From NCBI RefSeq assembly GCF_963678635.1, contig NC_087069.1, forward strand, positions 56,133,175-56,197,174: DNA of 64,000 nucleotides, written 5' to 3'. A model generated the notes under the pieces. It had not been told where the DNA came from. It searched no databases and was given only the letters and a program-made list of their open reading frames with translations. Of the stretch, positions 31,945-41,562 are shown in pieces (position 1 is the stretch's first letter; each line of letters begins with the position of its first letter). The stretch is from Symsagittifera roscoffensis (taxonomy: Eukaryota; Xenacoelomorpha; Acoela; Convolutidae). The position numbers and the translations under genes are program-made.

Positions 31945-32931
31945 TCACTGGAATGAGAAGTAAGTCTTAATGTATTTCGCGCTTTCACGATCTACGTCTT
32001 GAATCGTAACGCTGGTCTCTTTAGGGTCTGATGCCATTTCGTTCAGCCACTCTAAGACACGCAGGTTCGTCTGGTCTTGTTCATATGACTGCTGTTGCTC
32101 ATCATCAAATTCTACCTCGGGTTTCGACCAGTCGTCAACCCACTCATCGTTATGATCATCGACTATGTCAATGTCTTGTGACACAGTTATTTCTTCTAAA
32201 CCCACTACTTCCTCCACTATTTTCTTTAGATCTATCCTATCCACTACAAAGTCGTCACCGTAAGGATTGTATTTCTTTCTTTGTCTCGTCCCGTCCTTCT
32301 GACGAGTCTGAATCGTGAACGGAAGATCTGGTTCCAAGTTCTTGGGAACCTCTGTCTGTTCGGGATCCTGCCAATCCTCTTCTGCGTAGGGTAAGGTTTC
32401 ATCGTCCGCTTCGATCTTTTCGTTTGGATCCAGGTCCAATGGTGTATCCGTACCTTCCTCTACGACCTCGTTTCCATCGTTCTTCTCCCTGGTGCCTTTT
32501 TCATTGACCTCACAAGCAGGATCCATCATTAAATAATCCCCTTCTTCCATGTCCGCAGGTATACACCAGTCTTCTGTCGATGGATTGTGTGGCTTTATGT
32601 TCTCGTAGTGGGCGGCTCGGCCAGTACTCAGTCTATAAAAGCGTCCCTCCTGGTGCACCTCCGTAGTCATGAAGGGTCCCCTCCATTTCTTTAGAAATTT
32701 CTTTGTCCCTTTCGGTGGTATAACGTTCTGAAATACCCATACATAGTCTCCCACCGAGTAAGCTTTTGCGCCAGCTGCTTTTTTGTCGAATCTTTTCCTT
32801 TGCCTTGCCTGTGCTTGCTGAGTATTTCGTCTGCACAGATCTTTCAACTCCTGTTGACGTCTGATCACATCCCTTACGTAAACCTGTGGAGATGTTTTCT
32901 TTCCCTCATACTCTGGGTAGAAGAATGTCAA
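31945..32931 (-). CDS. element B integrase C-terminal region
   Basis: Continues the integrase frame after TAA 32935-32937 (HEKS*PLTFF). A basic helix (ARQRKRFDKKAAGAKAYSVG) is followed by DYVWVF and KKWRGPFMTTEV, the GPY/F-type module of Gypsy integrases, then RAAHYENIKPHNPS. A long acidic tail follows, ending KTYFSFQ before TGA 31945-31947. The module helps bind DNA and select targets. Confidence 0.85.
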   Translation of the reverse strand: MTFFYPEYEGKKTSPQVYVRDVIRRQQELKDLCRRNTQQAQARQRKRFDKKAAGAKAYSVGDYVWVFQNVIPPKGTKKFLKKWRGPFMTTEVHQEGRFYRLSTGRAAHYENIKPHNPSTEDWCIPADMEEGDYLMMDPACEVNEKGTREKNDGNEVVEEGTDTPLDLDPNEKIEADDETLPYAEEDWQDPEQTEVPKNLEPDLPFTIQTRQKDGTRQRKKYNPYGDDFVVDRIDLKKIVEEVVGLEEITVSQDIDIVDDHNDEWVDDWSKPEVEFDDEQQQSYEQDQTNLRVLEWLNEMASDPKETSVTIQDVDRESAKYIKTYFSFQ

Positions 32932-32934
32932 GGG

Positions 32935-33651
32935 TTAAGACTTCTCGTGTCCCGTCAGCATCATGTGTGGACTGACTCCAGTGGTGGAGTGTTGCGTGCT
33001 ATTATAAGCTCCCATCACCTGTGGAAGGTATCTGTCCCAATCGGTCATGTACCTGGAACAATATACCCTCATCATCGACACTAACGTCCTATTCTGCCTT
33101 TCCACTAGGCCATTCGTTTGAGGGTGGTATGTCGTGGAGTGAGCCTGAGCGACCTGTGAGCGTCTCATAAGCTCTTTCGTAAGCTCTCCTACGAAAGCTG
33201 TTCCATTATCCGATTGAAACGTCATCGGACAACCATGTCTTGCTATCCACGTGTTGATCAGGTGGTCGCATGTCTCTTCCGCTGAGGCAGTTATGCAGGG
33301 CACGGCCTCTGCATACTTCGTGAAGTGATCTATCATGACCAAGACTTGGTTATAACCGCTGTTTGTCATGCATATCTTCTGGTGATCTATCTGCACCACC
33401 TCGTTGAATTCAGACGACTCAATCGATTGTAAAGGAAATCGTAATTTCCTTGGATCCTTGACCTGTTGGCATGACAGGCACGCTGTTACCCATCTCTCAC
33501 ATGCCTTTTTCATTCCAGGCCACTCAAAGCGCTTCAGGATCCTCTGATTTACTATGTCGATCCCTTGATGGCCCATCTGATCATGCGACCCGAATAATAG
33601 TTCTGTCTGATAGAGTTGCGGCAACACTATCGCGTTATATTTGTATAAGAC
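32935..33651 (-). CDS. element B integrase zinc-binding and catalytic core
   Basis: Frame continues from RNase H and linker through TAG 33652-33654. The complete HHCC zinc domain reads HDQMGHQG...CLSCQQ. The DDE core has VQIDHQK (Asp), FQSDNGTAF (Asp) and TNGLVERQNRTL (Glu), all intact. It ends MMLTGHEKS at TAA 32935-32937, within a region that is normally continuous, so the stop splits the protein. It inserts element cDNA into the genome. Confidence 0.9.
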   Translation of the reverse strand, partial: VLYKYNAIVLPQLYQTELLFGSHDQMGHQGIDIVNQRILKRFEWPGMKKACERWVTACLSCQQVKDPRKLRFPLQSIESSEFNEVVQIDHQKICMTNSGYNQVLVMIDHFTKYAEAVPCITASAEETCDHLINTWIARHGCPMTFQSDNGTAFVGELTKELMRRSQVAQAHSTTYHPQTNGLVERQNRTLVSMMRVYCSRYMTDWDRYLPQVMGAYNSTQHSTTGVSPHMMLTGHEKS

Positions 33652-36189
33652 CTAGTCTTCTTCTCTTCTCCTGCAAGCCACGATCCCGTCCTTGTTCAGA
33701 TATAATCTCCCCTCCTTCTGCATGAAGTATTGTCTCAGGATCCTATAGCTATCTTCTTCTAGGTCACCTTTGTCAGGTGCACCGTTTTCTATCCACCTTT
33801 TTAGGTTGCTTGTCATGCGATCATTTCTCTGCGCCCTTAGAAGGTCCGAGAGTCTGTATCTCGCCTTCAAGTACGTCTTCATGACTCTCATCTGACTATT
33901 CAGCTCGTTGGGCTGATGTGTGTCTTCTTCCATCTTAATGCACCAAATCTTCGCCAACGGTTGTGTTTCTTGCTGAAACGGCTGAAGATCAGTCCTGACT
34001 ACCTCTTTCTGCGGCAACAGGCTTATCGAACGTTTCGATACCGCTATCGTTTCTAAGTCATCCGCTGCGTTGTCAAAGACTCTTTCGCTTGGTATTAGGT
34101 AGCGATCACTGTCAGGATCCTGGTACACCTCTCTGTCCAGGTCTCTCACCCGAGTTTCCACTAGTAGCGTGTGTATCGCCAGTTCTGACAGTTCGGATCC
34201 CGAACTCGAGTTCCTGTCTGAATAGGTGTACATTCCTGAGTTTCGGGAAGCATCATCCGTCGAAGAGGTTGTGCTGGAGACTGCACGCTCCTCCAGATCA
34301 TGTCTGTGCTTTCTTCGCATCCACCTGAACTCCCCGGACAAAACCTTGTTCTCTGGGTCCTGTCTCTCATCAGGAATTTCCTCGTTTATCTCAGACTCCC
34401 CGGACAAATTTCCTTGTCCCGGGTGTTGATCTTGTGATTGCTGGTTCTTCTCCTCATCCTTCTCCCCGGACAAATAGTCTTGCGGCAGATTTTGTTCTAC
34501 AACTTCACCCTCATTATCCCGGTCCACAAAGGTGACGGCTTTCTTTTGCTTGCCGCTCTCCTGTCCTTTCTGTCCGTAAGAAGTACTGGTTAAAATCTCT
34601 TGGGGTATTGAGGATACTAGTTGCTGAACTATTGTCCTACAATCCCTCTCGTTCTCTTCGTGTTGTCGTCTGGACGGCATGATCTTCACCTTCTCACTGA
34701 CTGTTAGCGATGCCACTGCTGCTGTCCACTCGGGGTCATCTCTGGTCACTTCTCTTTCTAACAATCCACCCAGCATCCGCATTACTTGTGGTGTGACTTG
34801 CACCGTTTTATCCAATAATGAGAGGCTGTTTATATTCATGCGAGAGAGTTCTTGCTGGACCAGGTTCGAGCGCAGCAACAAGTCCAAGGGGACCGGATCC
34901 TCCTTGGACAGGATCTTTATCTCGGCTGCTTTCTCTACAGGTAACTCAGGGTGCCCTGGAATTGGATGTCCTGATTTATCCAACCATCTCGTTAAGGGAA
35001 GCGTTTCATAAGTTTCTTTGTCCAAAAACGAGAATCCCTCCTTTATTTCCGCCTGATTGGCCTGCTTCTGCTCCAATCTTTCATAGAACTCAGTTTTCTT
35101 GCTGAGGCTGTCAGCATTCTGGTGTTTATCACGCATCCTATGTTCGATTATCATATGGTAGCCATCCAGTCTTACTATCCATCTACCAATATAACTCTGA
35201 TCCATCGAGTAGGTCTTCAACCAGGATAACGCTCTGTTGTCCACGCGTAACTTGAAGGGAGCGCTCCCCAAGTTTGCACGGTACTTCTCCACGAAGGTGA
35301 CTACTGCAAACATTTCTGCTTTTGGTGCGCCATATTTCATCTCTGTGTCACTCAAGACTTTGCTGCCGTATGCAATGGGACGGAGAACTGTTCTTCCGTT
35401 CCATTCTTGCTCTTGATGCAATATTCCTGAGATGGCCACCACCGATGCGTCTGTGTCGAGAACATACATGCCCTTTTCTGTAGGCATGCCCAGCACTGGC
35501 GCTTCGCACAGTTCCCGCTTTATGTTCTCGAAGGCAACCTGTGCCTCATCGTTCCATTCGAACTTTTTCCCTTTGTTGCGCATCGGTTTCTGCATCGGGT
35601 ACACCTTATCCGCATATCCTTTAATGAATTCACGGTAATAATTGGCAAACCCCAGGAAGCTCATTAGCTGTGTGTCCGTCCTCGGAGCCTTCCATGTCAG
35701 CACAGCCTCTACTGCCTCCGGATCTGGCCTCACACCATGCCTGTCCACCATTCTTCCCAGGTACATGATCGAATCCCTAAGGATTTCACATTTCGATGGT
35801 TTGCATTTCAAGCCTGCTCTTTTCATACATCCGAAGACCTCATCGTGCCGGTCAATGTGATCCTTCAGGGTCGGTGTCGCTATGACTACGTCATCGACAT
35901 AGCACATCAAGAGATTCCCGTACTTTTTGGTCACTCCTGTCAAAGCCTGAGCCATCAGCCTTTGAAAAGTTGCTGTTGCATTGCACAAGCCGAAGGGCAT
36001 CCTCTTCCACTGGTACAACCCCAATTCGCACGCGAATCCGGTTTTCTCTCTGTCCTTCTTTCGCAGAGGGACCTGCCAGAAGGCAGAACCTAAGTCCAAT
36101 GTGGTGAAGAACTTGGCATCACCAAGTTTAGATAGGCTCTCGTCTATTCGCGGTATCGGGTACGCATCTTTTATTGTTACCGCGTTCAA
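33652..36189 (-). CDS. element B RT, RNase H and long acidic linker
   Basis: Follows an in-frame TAG (36190-36192) that falls inside the conserved RT motif CDFR*LNAVT. RT: KFFTTLDLGSAFWQVPL, MPFGLCNATATFQRLM and catalytic MCYVDDVVI (about 35890). RNase H: VLDTDASVVAISGILHQ, APKAEMFAVV, LRVDNRALSWL and HQNADSLSKK (to about 35085). Then about 480 residues of mostly acidic, Ser/Gln-rich linker with three LSGE repeats, far longer than the usual RNase H-integrase spacer. It ends CRRREED at TAG 33652-33654. Confidence 0.9.
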   Translation of the reverse strand: MNAVTIKDAYPIPRIDESLSKLGDAKFFTTLDLGSAFWQVPLRKKDREKTGFACELGLYQWKRMPFGLCNATATFQRLMAQALTGVTKKYGNLLMCYVDDVVIATPTLKDHIDRHDEVFGCMKRAGLKCKPSKCEILRDSIMYLGRMVDRHGVRPDPEAVEAVLTWKAPRTDTQLMSFLGFANYYREFIKGYADKVYPMQKPMRNKGKKFEWNDEAQVAFENIKRELCEAPVLGMPTEKGMYVLDTDASVVAISGILHQEQEWNGRTVLRPIAYGSKVLSDTEMKYGAPKAEMFAVVTFVEKYRANLGSAPFKLRVDNRALSWLKTYSMDQSYIGRWIVRLDGYHMIIEHRMRDKHQNADSLSKKTEFYERLEQKQANQAEIKEGFSFLDKETYETLPLTRWLDKSGHPIPGHPELPVEKAAEIKILSKEDPVPLDLLLRSNLVQQELSRMNINSLSLLDKTVQVTPQVMRMLGGLLEREVTRDDPEWTAAVASLTVSEKVKIMPSRRQHEENERDCRTIVQQLVSSIPQEILTSTSYGQKGQESGKQKKAVTFVDRDNEGEVVEQNLPQDYLSGEKDEEKNQQSQDQHPGQGNLSGESEINEEIPDERQDPENKVLSGEFRWMRRKHRHDLEERAVSSTTSSTDDASRNSGMYTYSDRNSSSGSELSELAIHTLLVETRVRDLDREVYQDPDSDRYLIPSERVFDNAADDLETIAVSKRSISLLPQKEVVRTDLQPFQQETQPLAKIWCIKMEEDTHQPNELNSQMRVMKTYLKARYRLSDLLRAQRNDRMTSNLKRWIENGAPDKGDLEEDSYRILRQYFMQKEGRLYLNKDGIVACRRREED
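34330..34472 (-). other. three internal polypurine-tract-like copies
   Basis: TGTCCGGGGAG occurs exactly at 34330-34340, 34396-34406 and 34462-34472, at an even 66-bp spacing, encoding LSGE each time. It is the same 11-mer as the 3' polypurine tract core. Confidence 0.8.
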
Positions 36190-39100
36190 CTAACGAAAGT
36201 CGCAACAAAATCTAAGCTGCCCCCCTTTCTTTTTCGCCATTACTACTCCGCAAGCCCATGGCGATTTCGAGGGTTCTATCATGTCGTATTCAAGCAACAT
36301 TTCTATTTCTTCCGCTCGGCACGCTTCCGATTTATGTGGCGTCATTCGCCTTGCGCCTTCCCTATGAGGAACGGCGCCCTCTTCTAGTTCGATCTCGTGT
36401 TCGACGAAATTACAGCAACCGATGTCCGCCTTATGTTTTGAAAATACATCGGCGTTCCGATTTAGGAGGTCCCGCAATTTTTCAAAATCTCCCTCACCTA
36501 TTTTCCCTTTTAAATGTTCTATTTCTGGTAAAACCGGTTTGTCAGAATCTAGTTCATATGACGAGGGGCGTTCCGGAAAATTCGAGCAGCTTGATAAGCC
36601 GTCGTCCGTTTCGGATTTCATTGAAAACAATTTATGAATAGATTTTAATTCATTGATTCTCTTTAAAATTTTATCTTTATTTTCATGATAAGGACAGTCT
36701 TTCACACTATATTTCTTCAAGTTTTGTTTCTCCTCATAGTCGGTCCTCATCGGCAAAGCGTAGCCAAGCTTCTTTCCAGGCTGGATTGAAATCGTGGTGT
36801 CCAGTGTGTTCAACAACACACTGACACACAGTCCGTTTCGCGTTACCGAGAAGCTCCGGCCTAAAATCACCGAACTCTGACTATTTGGATTCGGTACCAA
36901 GCAAACCTGTTTACTATCACTCAACGAATTCAAATTTCTCATTCTAAAAATTGCTACTACAGCTTGTCCTGGTTTTAATTTTACTTTTCTATCCAAAAAA
37001 ACTGGTACCTTGCTTTCGTCTGTTATTATCCTATTAATTGGTCTCTTAACATAATTTCGGTCCGGGTTTCTAATCCGTATTAGACCGTTGTTCAAGTCAA
37101 TCATCACGTCAAAATTCCTGACAAAATCTCTGCCCAAGATGAATTGGTCGGCGTCGTCCAGATTCTCTTCCACCAGGAAGCTCATCCAAAGGTCTCGTCC
37201 TCCCATGTGAAGGACCGTTATCGGTGTTCTTCCGGCTACGTAGATGGCTCCTCGATTTGCGGCGGCCAGTCGGAAGTTCGTAGGAATCAGATCTTCCCGT
37301 GTGAAGCCCATTCTTTCCCAAGTTTTTATCGGCATCACACTCACCACCGCTCCTGTGTCCAGAAGCCCTGTGACCCCGATTTTTGTTCCGTTGGTGTCGA
37401 GCAGGTGTGCTGTCACATCTGCTTCATATCCAATGTGAACCGCGTCTTGTTCCATCATGGCGTCATGGCCTATCCTGCGGACTTTGAGTTCCTCTTCACC
37501 CAAATAGATCTGCCCTATTTGGTCATCATCTGTTGTTACATAAGTTCTGGTGTAGATACTGATCCCATCCACGTTCAGCATCACTTGATACCGCCCATAG
37601 ACTTCTAGGTAGCGTCCATGAAGTTTCTTCATGCGAGGGCCACCCGTGGTTAGTAGTGCCCTCACAGCCCTCGACTCGGTGCGTGGCTCCATCTGCCTCA
37701 GATAGTCTGCATATGTGTCCAAATGCATCAAAGTGAACTCAGACGGTTCACTCAGATTTCTGATTACCTGATGCCCTGCCACCGAGATTATCGACTGTAT
37801 TTTACTTCCTTGCGGTGCCATACCGAACCTCTGACCAGAGATAACATTAAGTTTCATGCTCAAGCTGCTTGGTGCTTTTGCCTCTTCAACTTCCGTTGCT
37901 TCAAAGGCGTTCAGTTGCTCCTGTAATTTTTCATTCTCCAGCTCGAGTTTCACCTTTTGCTCAATCTCTTTCGTCACTAGTTCCTGCTGTACTCTATTTA
38001 TAGCATCCCTCGCAGCTGCCCTATAATCGATTTTGAAGTCATCGGCCGCAGTTGCTGGTTCCGGTTCACGTGCTTCCTCTGTTACCGCTTGCATCTTCTT
38101 TGCCACCAGCTCTTGAGGTTTATCCTTTCTGCGTGCCTCCGCTTCACTCAAAAGTCGAGCCTTGCTGGCTTTCACTCCTGACAAAGCTTCTTCAGGTCTT
38201 GGATGCTTGATGTCTGCCACTGCATACCAGAATTGCGGACAATCTGATTTAAAATGACCTTCCAAGTTACAAAAGAAACACCTCGGGCCGAATTTCGCAA
38301 TTACTCCTCTCATGAAATCCTCATGATCCAACTCTGACGCATCTTCGTCCTCGAGGCTAAAGCCTATTGCTTTCATGCCTTGTTTGTAAGCTGGGCATGC
38401 TGACACATGATGGTCTGTTGAACTGCAATTAGCACAAGAACGTCTCTTGTCCATATCATCCCTCGGTTTGTACCAATTGTTCCCTTGGTTTGCTGGTCCG
38501 TTGTTAAAATTGCCATAATTGTTCTTGTAATATCCAGATCTCGAAGGAGGTTTCAACAAAAGATACTCTTTTGATTTGAGCCTCAACTCCTCCGGTGTTG
38601 GCGCATTAGTTGATAGTGGTGTGTAATGCGTTGCTAGCATCGTACGAAGTTCATCATTTTTCACACCATCGATGAATTTTGAGGCTACGGCCAGGTTCAT
38701 CCTTCGGTTTGACTCATCCGGTTGGCTGCGTCTTCTCAGCATTTCCAAATCATCGAGAAACTTGTCTATGGTTTCATCCTCTCGTTGCCTCCGTTTCTCG
38801 AAGCGCATCATCGCCTGGTGCCCCTGCACCCCTGATCCGAAACGGTTTAACAAGATTTCGAAGATTTTCTCTGCAGTGTCACGTTGATACTGTTTCTTGG
38901 CCATGACACAGTTCAGGGCTGTCCCTTCTAAGTTGCTGGTGAGCGCGCTGCATTCCTGTCTCTCAGACAAGTCCTCTTCCTCGAAATGCAGCTTCATTAC
39001 CTCTATCCAGGTATCAATACAGCCATCAGATTCGTCTTTGTAGCATCTTGGCTTCTTAAAGACTCTTCTGGACTTCTCACTGCGTTCATTGGTTTTAGAT

Positions 39101-40503
39101 AACCTCGTGAGGAATGTCTCCAGAGACCTGTTCAGGGGTTCAAATGCCGTGGCCATTGCAGTAGCATCCCTTGAGTGTCCCGTTTGAGTGTCCTCACACC
39201 TCGTCGAAGGCTCTGTGTGCGGTGCATCCCTACAGTCCGAATCTCCGTGAGCGCTTCCCGCTTGGCCCACATGACTCCTCCTCGGGCTTGCATGCCCCCT
39301 GTTGCCGGAATCACTTCTCCCAGTCGCATGTGTGCCTTGCGTTGGTCGTTCGTTAGAGGTTCGTCTGTTCCCCGTTGAACTTGCTCTATTGTTCGGGCCC
39401 CATGCTCCATTATCCCTTGTGGCATAGCCTGATGAACTGCCCCTGCCTCTAGTGGATCCATACGTCTTCCTCTTTTGATGTTCATTGAAGTTCACCCTCG
39501 GTTCCCTGCTGGGACCTCCCGAATTCGGTTCTCCTTCTTTTGGTCCACTCTTGCTGCTTAGTAGCCCGTCCAACCTATCCATGATAGCCTGAGTTCGCCT
39601 CTCCATCATCGCATCTATCTTTGTGTCAAGAGTCCCAAGAGACTGCTCTTGCTGAATTCTTAACTTCTCCATGTCTGCTCTTAAGTGTAACTCCCTCTGT
39701 TCCGCCTCTCTTGTCATTCGCGACAAGTTCCTCGTCATGTGTTCATCCGTTCTCTCTTTCAAGCGTTTTTCGCTCCTGTCCACTTCTTGTCTGTTGCGGT
39801 TTATTTCTTCCCGCAGACTTTCTCTTTCAATGTGAACTGCTCTTTCTAGTTCACTCATCCTTATCGACATTTGCTCTTTTTGTTCTCCTAAACTGTCCAC
39901 TATGTTGTTTAAGGCTTCCTCTAGTGCTGCCCCGTTATCCACGAGTGGCGTCACTAGTGGTGGTGTAACCCTGTCGGTCCCAGGTAACTTCGTGCTTGTC
40001 GAGATCCGGGCCTTGACCCTCTGTTTCAACATCTCTTCTTTATTTGTTTCAGGATCAATTAACGCGTTGCCGAGCCCTCTGGTTTTATTCTCACCAGGTT
40101 GTGGCTCCGAACTTGCTCTAATCGCGAAGTCTTTTGACTGGCCTGGTGTGTTTGCCTCCTTACTTATCGTTGTCACTACACCAAATTTGTCCATGGTTCC
40201 AGTCTCTCTTCCGACGTGTGCCTCACTCTCCTGGATCGAACTATTGGGGCTGACTTGAGATCCAAAGTCCCCTTGCTCTTCTTCATCTTCTTCCTCCTGA
40301 GACTCACCATCGTTTCCTGCTCCTCCTCCCATGCTGAATGGAAAGAAGTTTCCTAAGGTGTTCTTCATTCTTTCTGAGAACGATGACGACGTTGTTTGCT
40401 TCCCAGTTCCGCTTGCCATCATAGTGTTGTCTGTCGGAGATCTTCTAGTTGTCGCTACTTCAGTTGAGATGTCGGACATTTCCGACATCTCTTCCCGATC
40501 CAA
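36190..40503 (-). CDS. element B Gag-protease and RT N-terminus, 1437 codons
   Basis: A long Gag. Residues 1-190 are acidic and Ser/Thr-rich. About 195-315 form a coiled coil (EEALNNIVDSLGEQKEQMSI). A low-complexity Arg/Gly/Ser region follows. The capsid-like Gag core (CIDTWIEVMKLHFEEEDLSE, about 39060-38630) comes next. Two CX2CX4HX4C zinc knuckles follow: CANCSSTDHHVSAC at about 38440 and CFFCNLEGHFKSDC at about 38280. The aspartic protease has GLLDTGAVVSVMP (about 37350) and FILGRDFVRNF. RT then begins and is cut by TAG 36190-36192. The track start is TTG; the nearest in-frame ATG is about five codons on. The upstream ORF 40455-40835 overlaps it in another frame. Confidence 0.85.
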   Translation of the reverse strand: MDREEMSEMSDISTEVATTRRSPTDNTMMASGTGKQTTSSSFSERMKNTLGNFFPFSMGGGAGNDGESQEEEDEEEQGDFGSQVSPNSSIQESEAHVGRETGTMDKFGVVTTISKEANTPGQSKDFAIRASSEPQPGENKTRGLGNALIDPETNKEEMLKQRVKARISTSTKLPGTDRVTPPLVTPLVDNGAALEEALNNIVDSLGEQKEQMSIRMSELERAVHIERESLREEINRNRQEVDRSEKRLKERTDEHMTRNLSRMTREAEQRELHLRADMEKLRIQQEQSLGTLDTKIDAMMERRTQAIMDRLDGLLSSKSGPKEGEPNSGGPSREPRVNFNEHQKRKTYGSTRGRGSSSGYATRDNGAWGPNNRASSTGNRRTSNERPTQGTHATGRSDSGNRGHASPRRSHVGQAGSAHGDSDCRDAPHTEPSTRCEDTQTGHSRDATAMATAFEPLNRSLETFLTRLSKTNERSEKSRRVFKKPRCYKDESDGCIDTWIEVMKLHFEEEDLSERQECSALTSNLEGTALNCVMAKKQYQRDTAEKIFEILLNRFGSGVQGHQAMMRFEKRRQREDETIDKFLDDLEMLRRRSQPDESNRRMNLAVASKFIDGVKNDELRTMLATHYTPLSTNAPTPEELRLKSKEYLLLKPPSRSGYYKNNYGNFNNGPANQGNNWYKPRDDMDKRRSCANCSSTDHHVSACPAYKQGMKAIGFSLEDEDASELDHEDFMRGVIAKFGPRCFFCNLEGHFKSDCPQFWYAVADIKHPRPEEALSGVKASKARLLSEAEARRKDKPQELVAKKMQAVTEEAREPEPATAADDFKIDYRAAARDAINRVQQELVTKEIEQKVKLELENEKLQEQLNAFEATEVEEAKAPSSLSMKLNVISGQRFGMAPQGSKIQSIISVAGHQVIRNLSEPSEFTLMHLDTYADYLRQMEPRTESRAVRALLTTGGPRMKKLHGRYLEVYGRYQVMLNVDGISIYTRTYVTTDDDQIGQIYLGEEELKVRRIGHDAMMEQDAVHIGYEADVTAHLLDTNGTKIGVTGLLDTGAVVSVMPIKTWERMGFTREDLIPTNFRLAAANRGAIYVAGRTPITVLHMGGRDLWMSFLVEENLDDADQFILGRDFVRNFDVMIDLNNGLIRIRNPDRNYVKRPINRIITDESKVPVFLDRKVKLKPGQAVVAIFRMRNLNSLSDSKQVCLVPNPNSQSSVILGRSFSVTRNGLCVSVLLNTLDTTISIQPGKKLGYALPMRTDYEEKQNLKKYSVKDCPYHENKDKILKRINELKSIHKLFSMKSETDDGLSSCSNFPERPSSYELDSDKPVLPEIEHLKGKIGEGDFEKLRDLLNRNADVFSKHKADIGCCNFVEHEIELEEGAVPHREGARRMTPHKSEACRAEEIEMLLEYDMIEPSKSPWACGVVMAKKKGGQLRFCCDFR

Positions 40504-40835
40504 TGTCCCGGTGGAAGTGGCAAAATCGTGGCTTGTTCTACCGGAGTAGATTCACTCGCCAGCCGTCTGCCTCTCCCTTCCAGTCCATTTACTTCCTGGT
40601 TGTCGCTCATGGTATGGTCCGTATTGACCTCCACTTCTAACAGTTCTCTTCGCTCTTCTGAGGTCTTCTGACTTCTCGTTTCAACCATTCTGCCTGAAAC
40701 CGTCTCCTCTTTATCGGACCGTGATCGCTTGATCCAATCCACAAAAGGTTCGGTCATCGTTTTTCTTTGCTTTTCAGGTATGAATTTCCTAGAGCAATTA
40801 CCTCGTTTTGGTATCCCTGACTTGTCTAGACTCAT
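40455..40835 (-). CDS. element B upstream ORF, 126 codons, overlaps gag
   Basis: ATG at 40835, MSLDKSGIPKRGNCSRKFIP, basic then acidic. It overlaps the gag frame by about 50-100 bp and runs in a different frame. It may be the true N-terminus of Gag reached by a frameshift in the overlap, or a separate small protein. No domain recognised. Confidence 0.5.
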   Translation of the reverse strand: MSLDKSGIPKRGNCSRKFIPEKQRKTMTEPFVDWIKRSRSDKEETVSGRMVETRSQKTSEERRELLEVEVNTDHTMSDNQEVNGLEGRGRRLASESTPVEQATILPLPPGHWIGKRCRKCPTSQLK

Positions 40836-41562
40836 TCTCTATTTGTCACTTTTTAATACCTATGCTTAACTCGATTGCTAGAGACTTTATAGTTTTATTA
40901 ACAATAATAATGACACAACACAATAAATTCCACAAGATTCTATTAAATAGTGACCAAGAATCCCTGTATGTTGTCAGAGTACGGTTTGTATAAAATTTAT
41001 TCACACTAGCCGATTATCGGTCCAAAGATCTGGAAACTAGCACAATATGATGTTATCAGTCAATTTAAAAGATAGTGTACTCACTACCCAATCAATTTAG
41101 GTTGATTTAAAATCAAAAACAAAAAATATATATTGACACAATATGAATGTATATATAAAAAAACGTATGTGTCTTGTACTCTTAGTCGGTCGCGGTACAG
41201 TAGTCGAACCTGTCTTTTAAAGAAAAAGCTTTCCCTGCTTGGTGCTGCACCAAACAGACAAAACTTTGAAGGCAGTTATTTTCTCAAGTGGGCGTCTATT
41301 GCACCCACCGAGTACTGTGTTACCTATCTGCCTTCGGACTGCCCGAGCTAGACCTTCTAAAATCCTCAGGGCAGTCACTTTTCCCAAAAACGTATTATGT
41401 TCCAATCCACACCAATGAGTCACGCTCTTTTTAATTTAGACTTAGTGTCGCGAATATCCGAGTTCGGACCTGTTTTGTATTAGTCTGGTTCTTTTTGAAA
41501 GGCAAGTTACCAGTGCAGTCACTGATACCTAGCCTCGTTTACCTAAGTCCTTAATAAAATAA

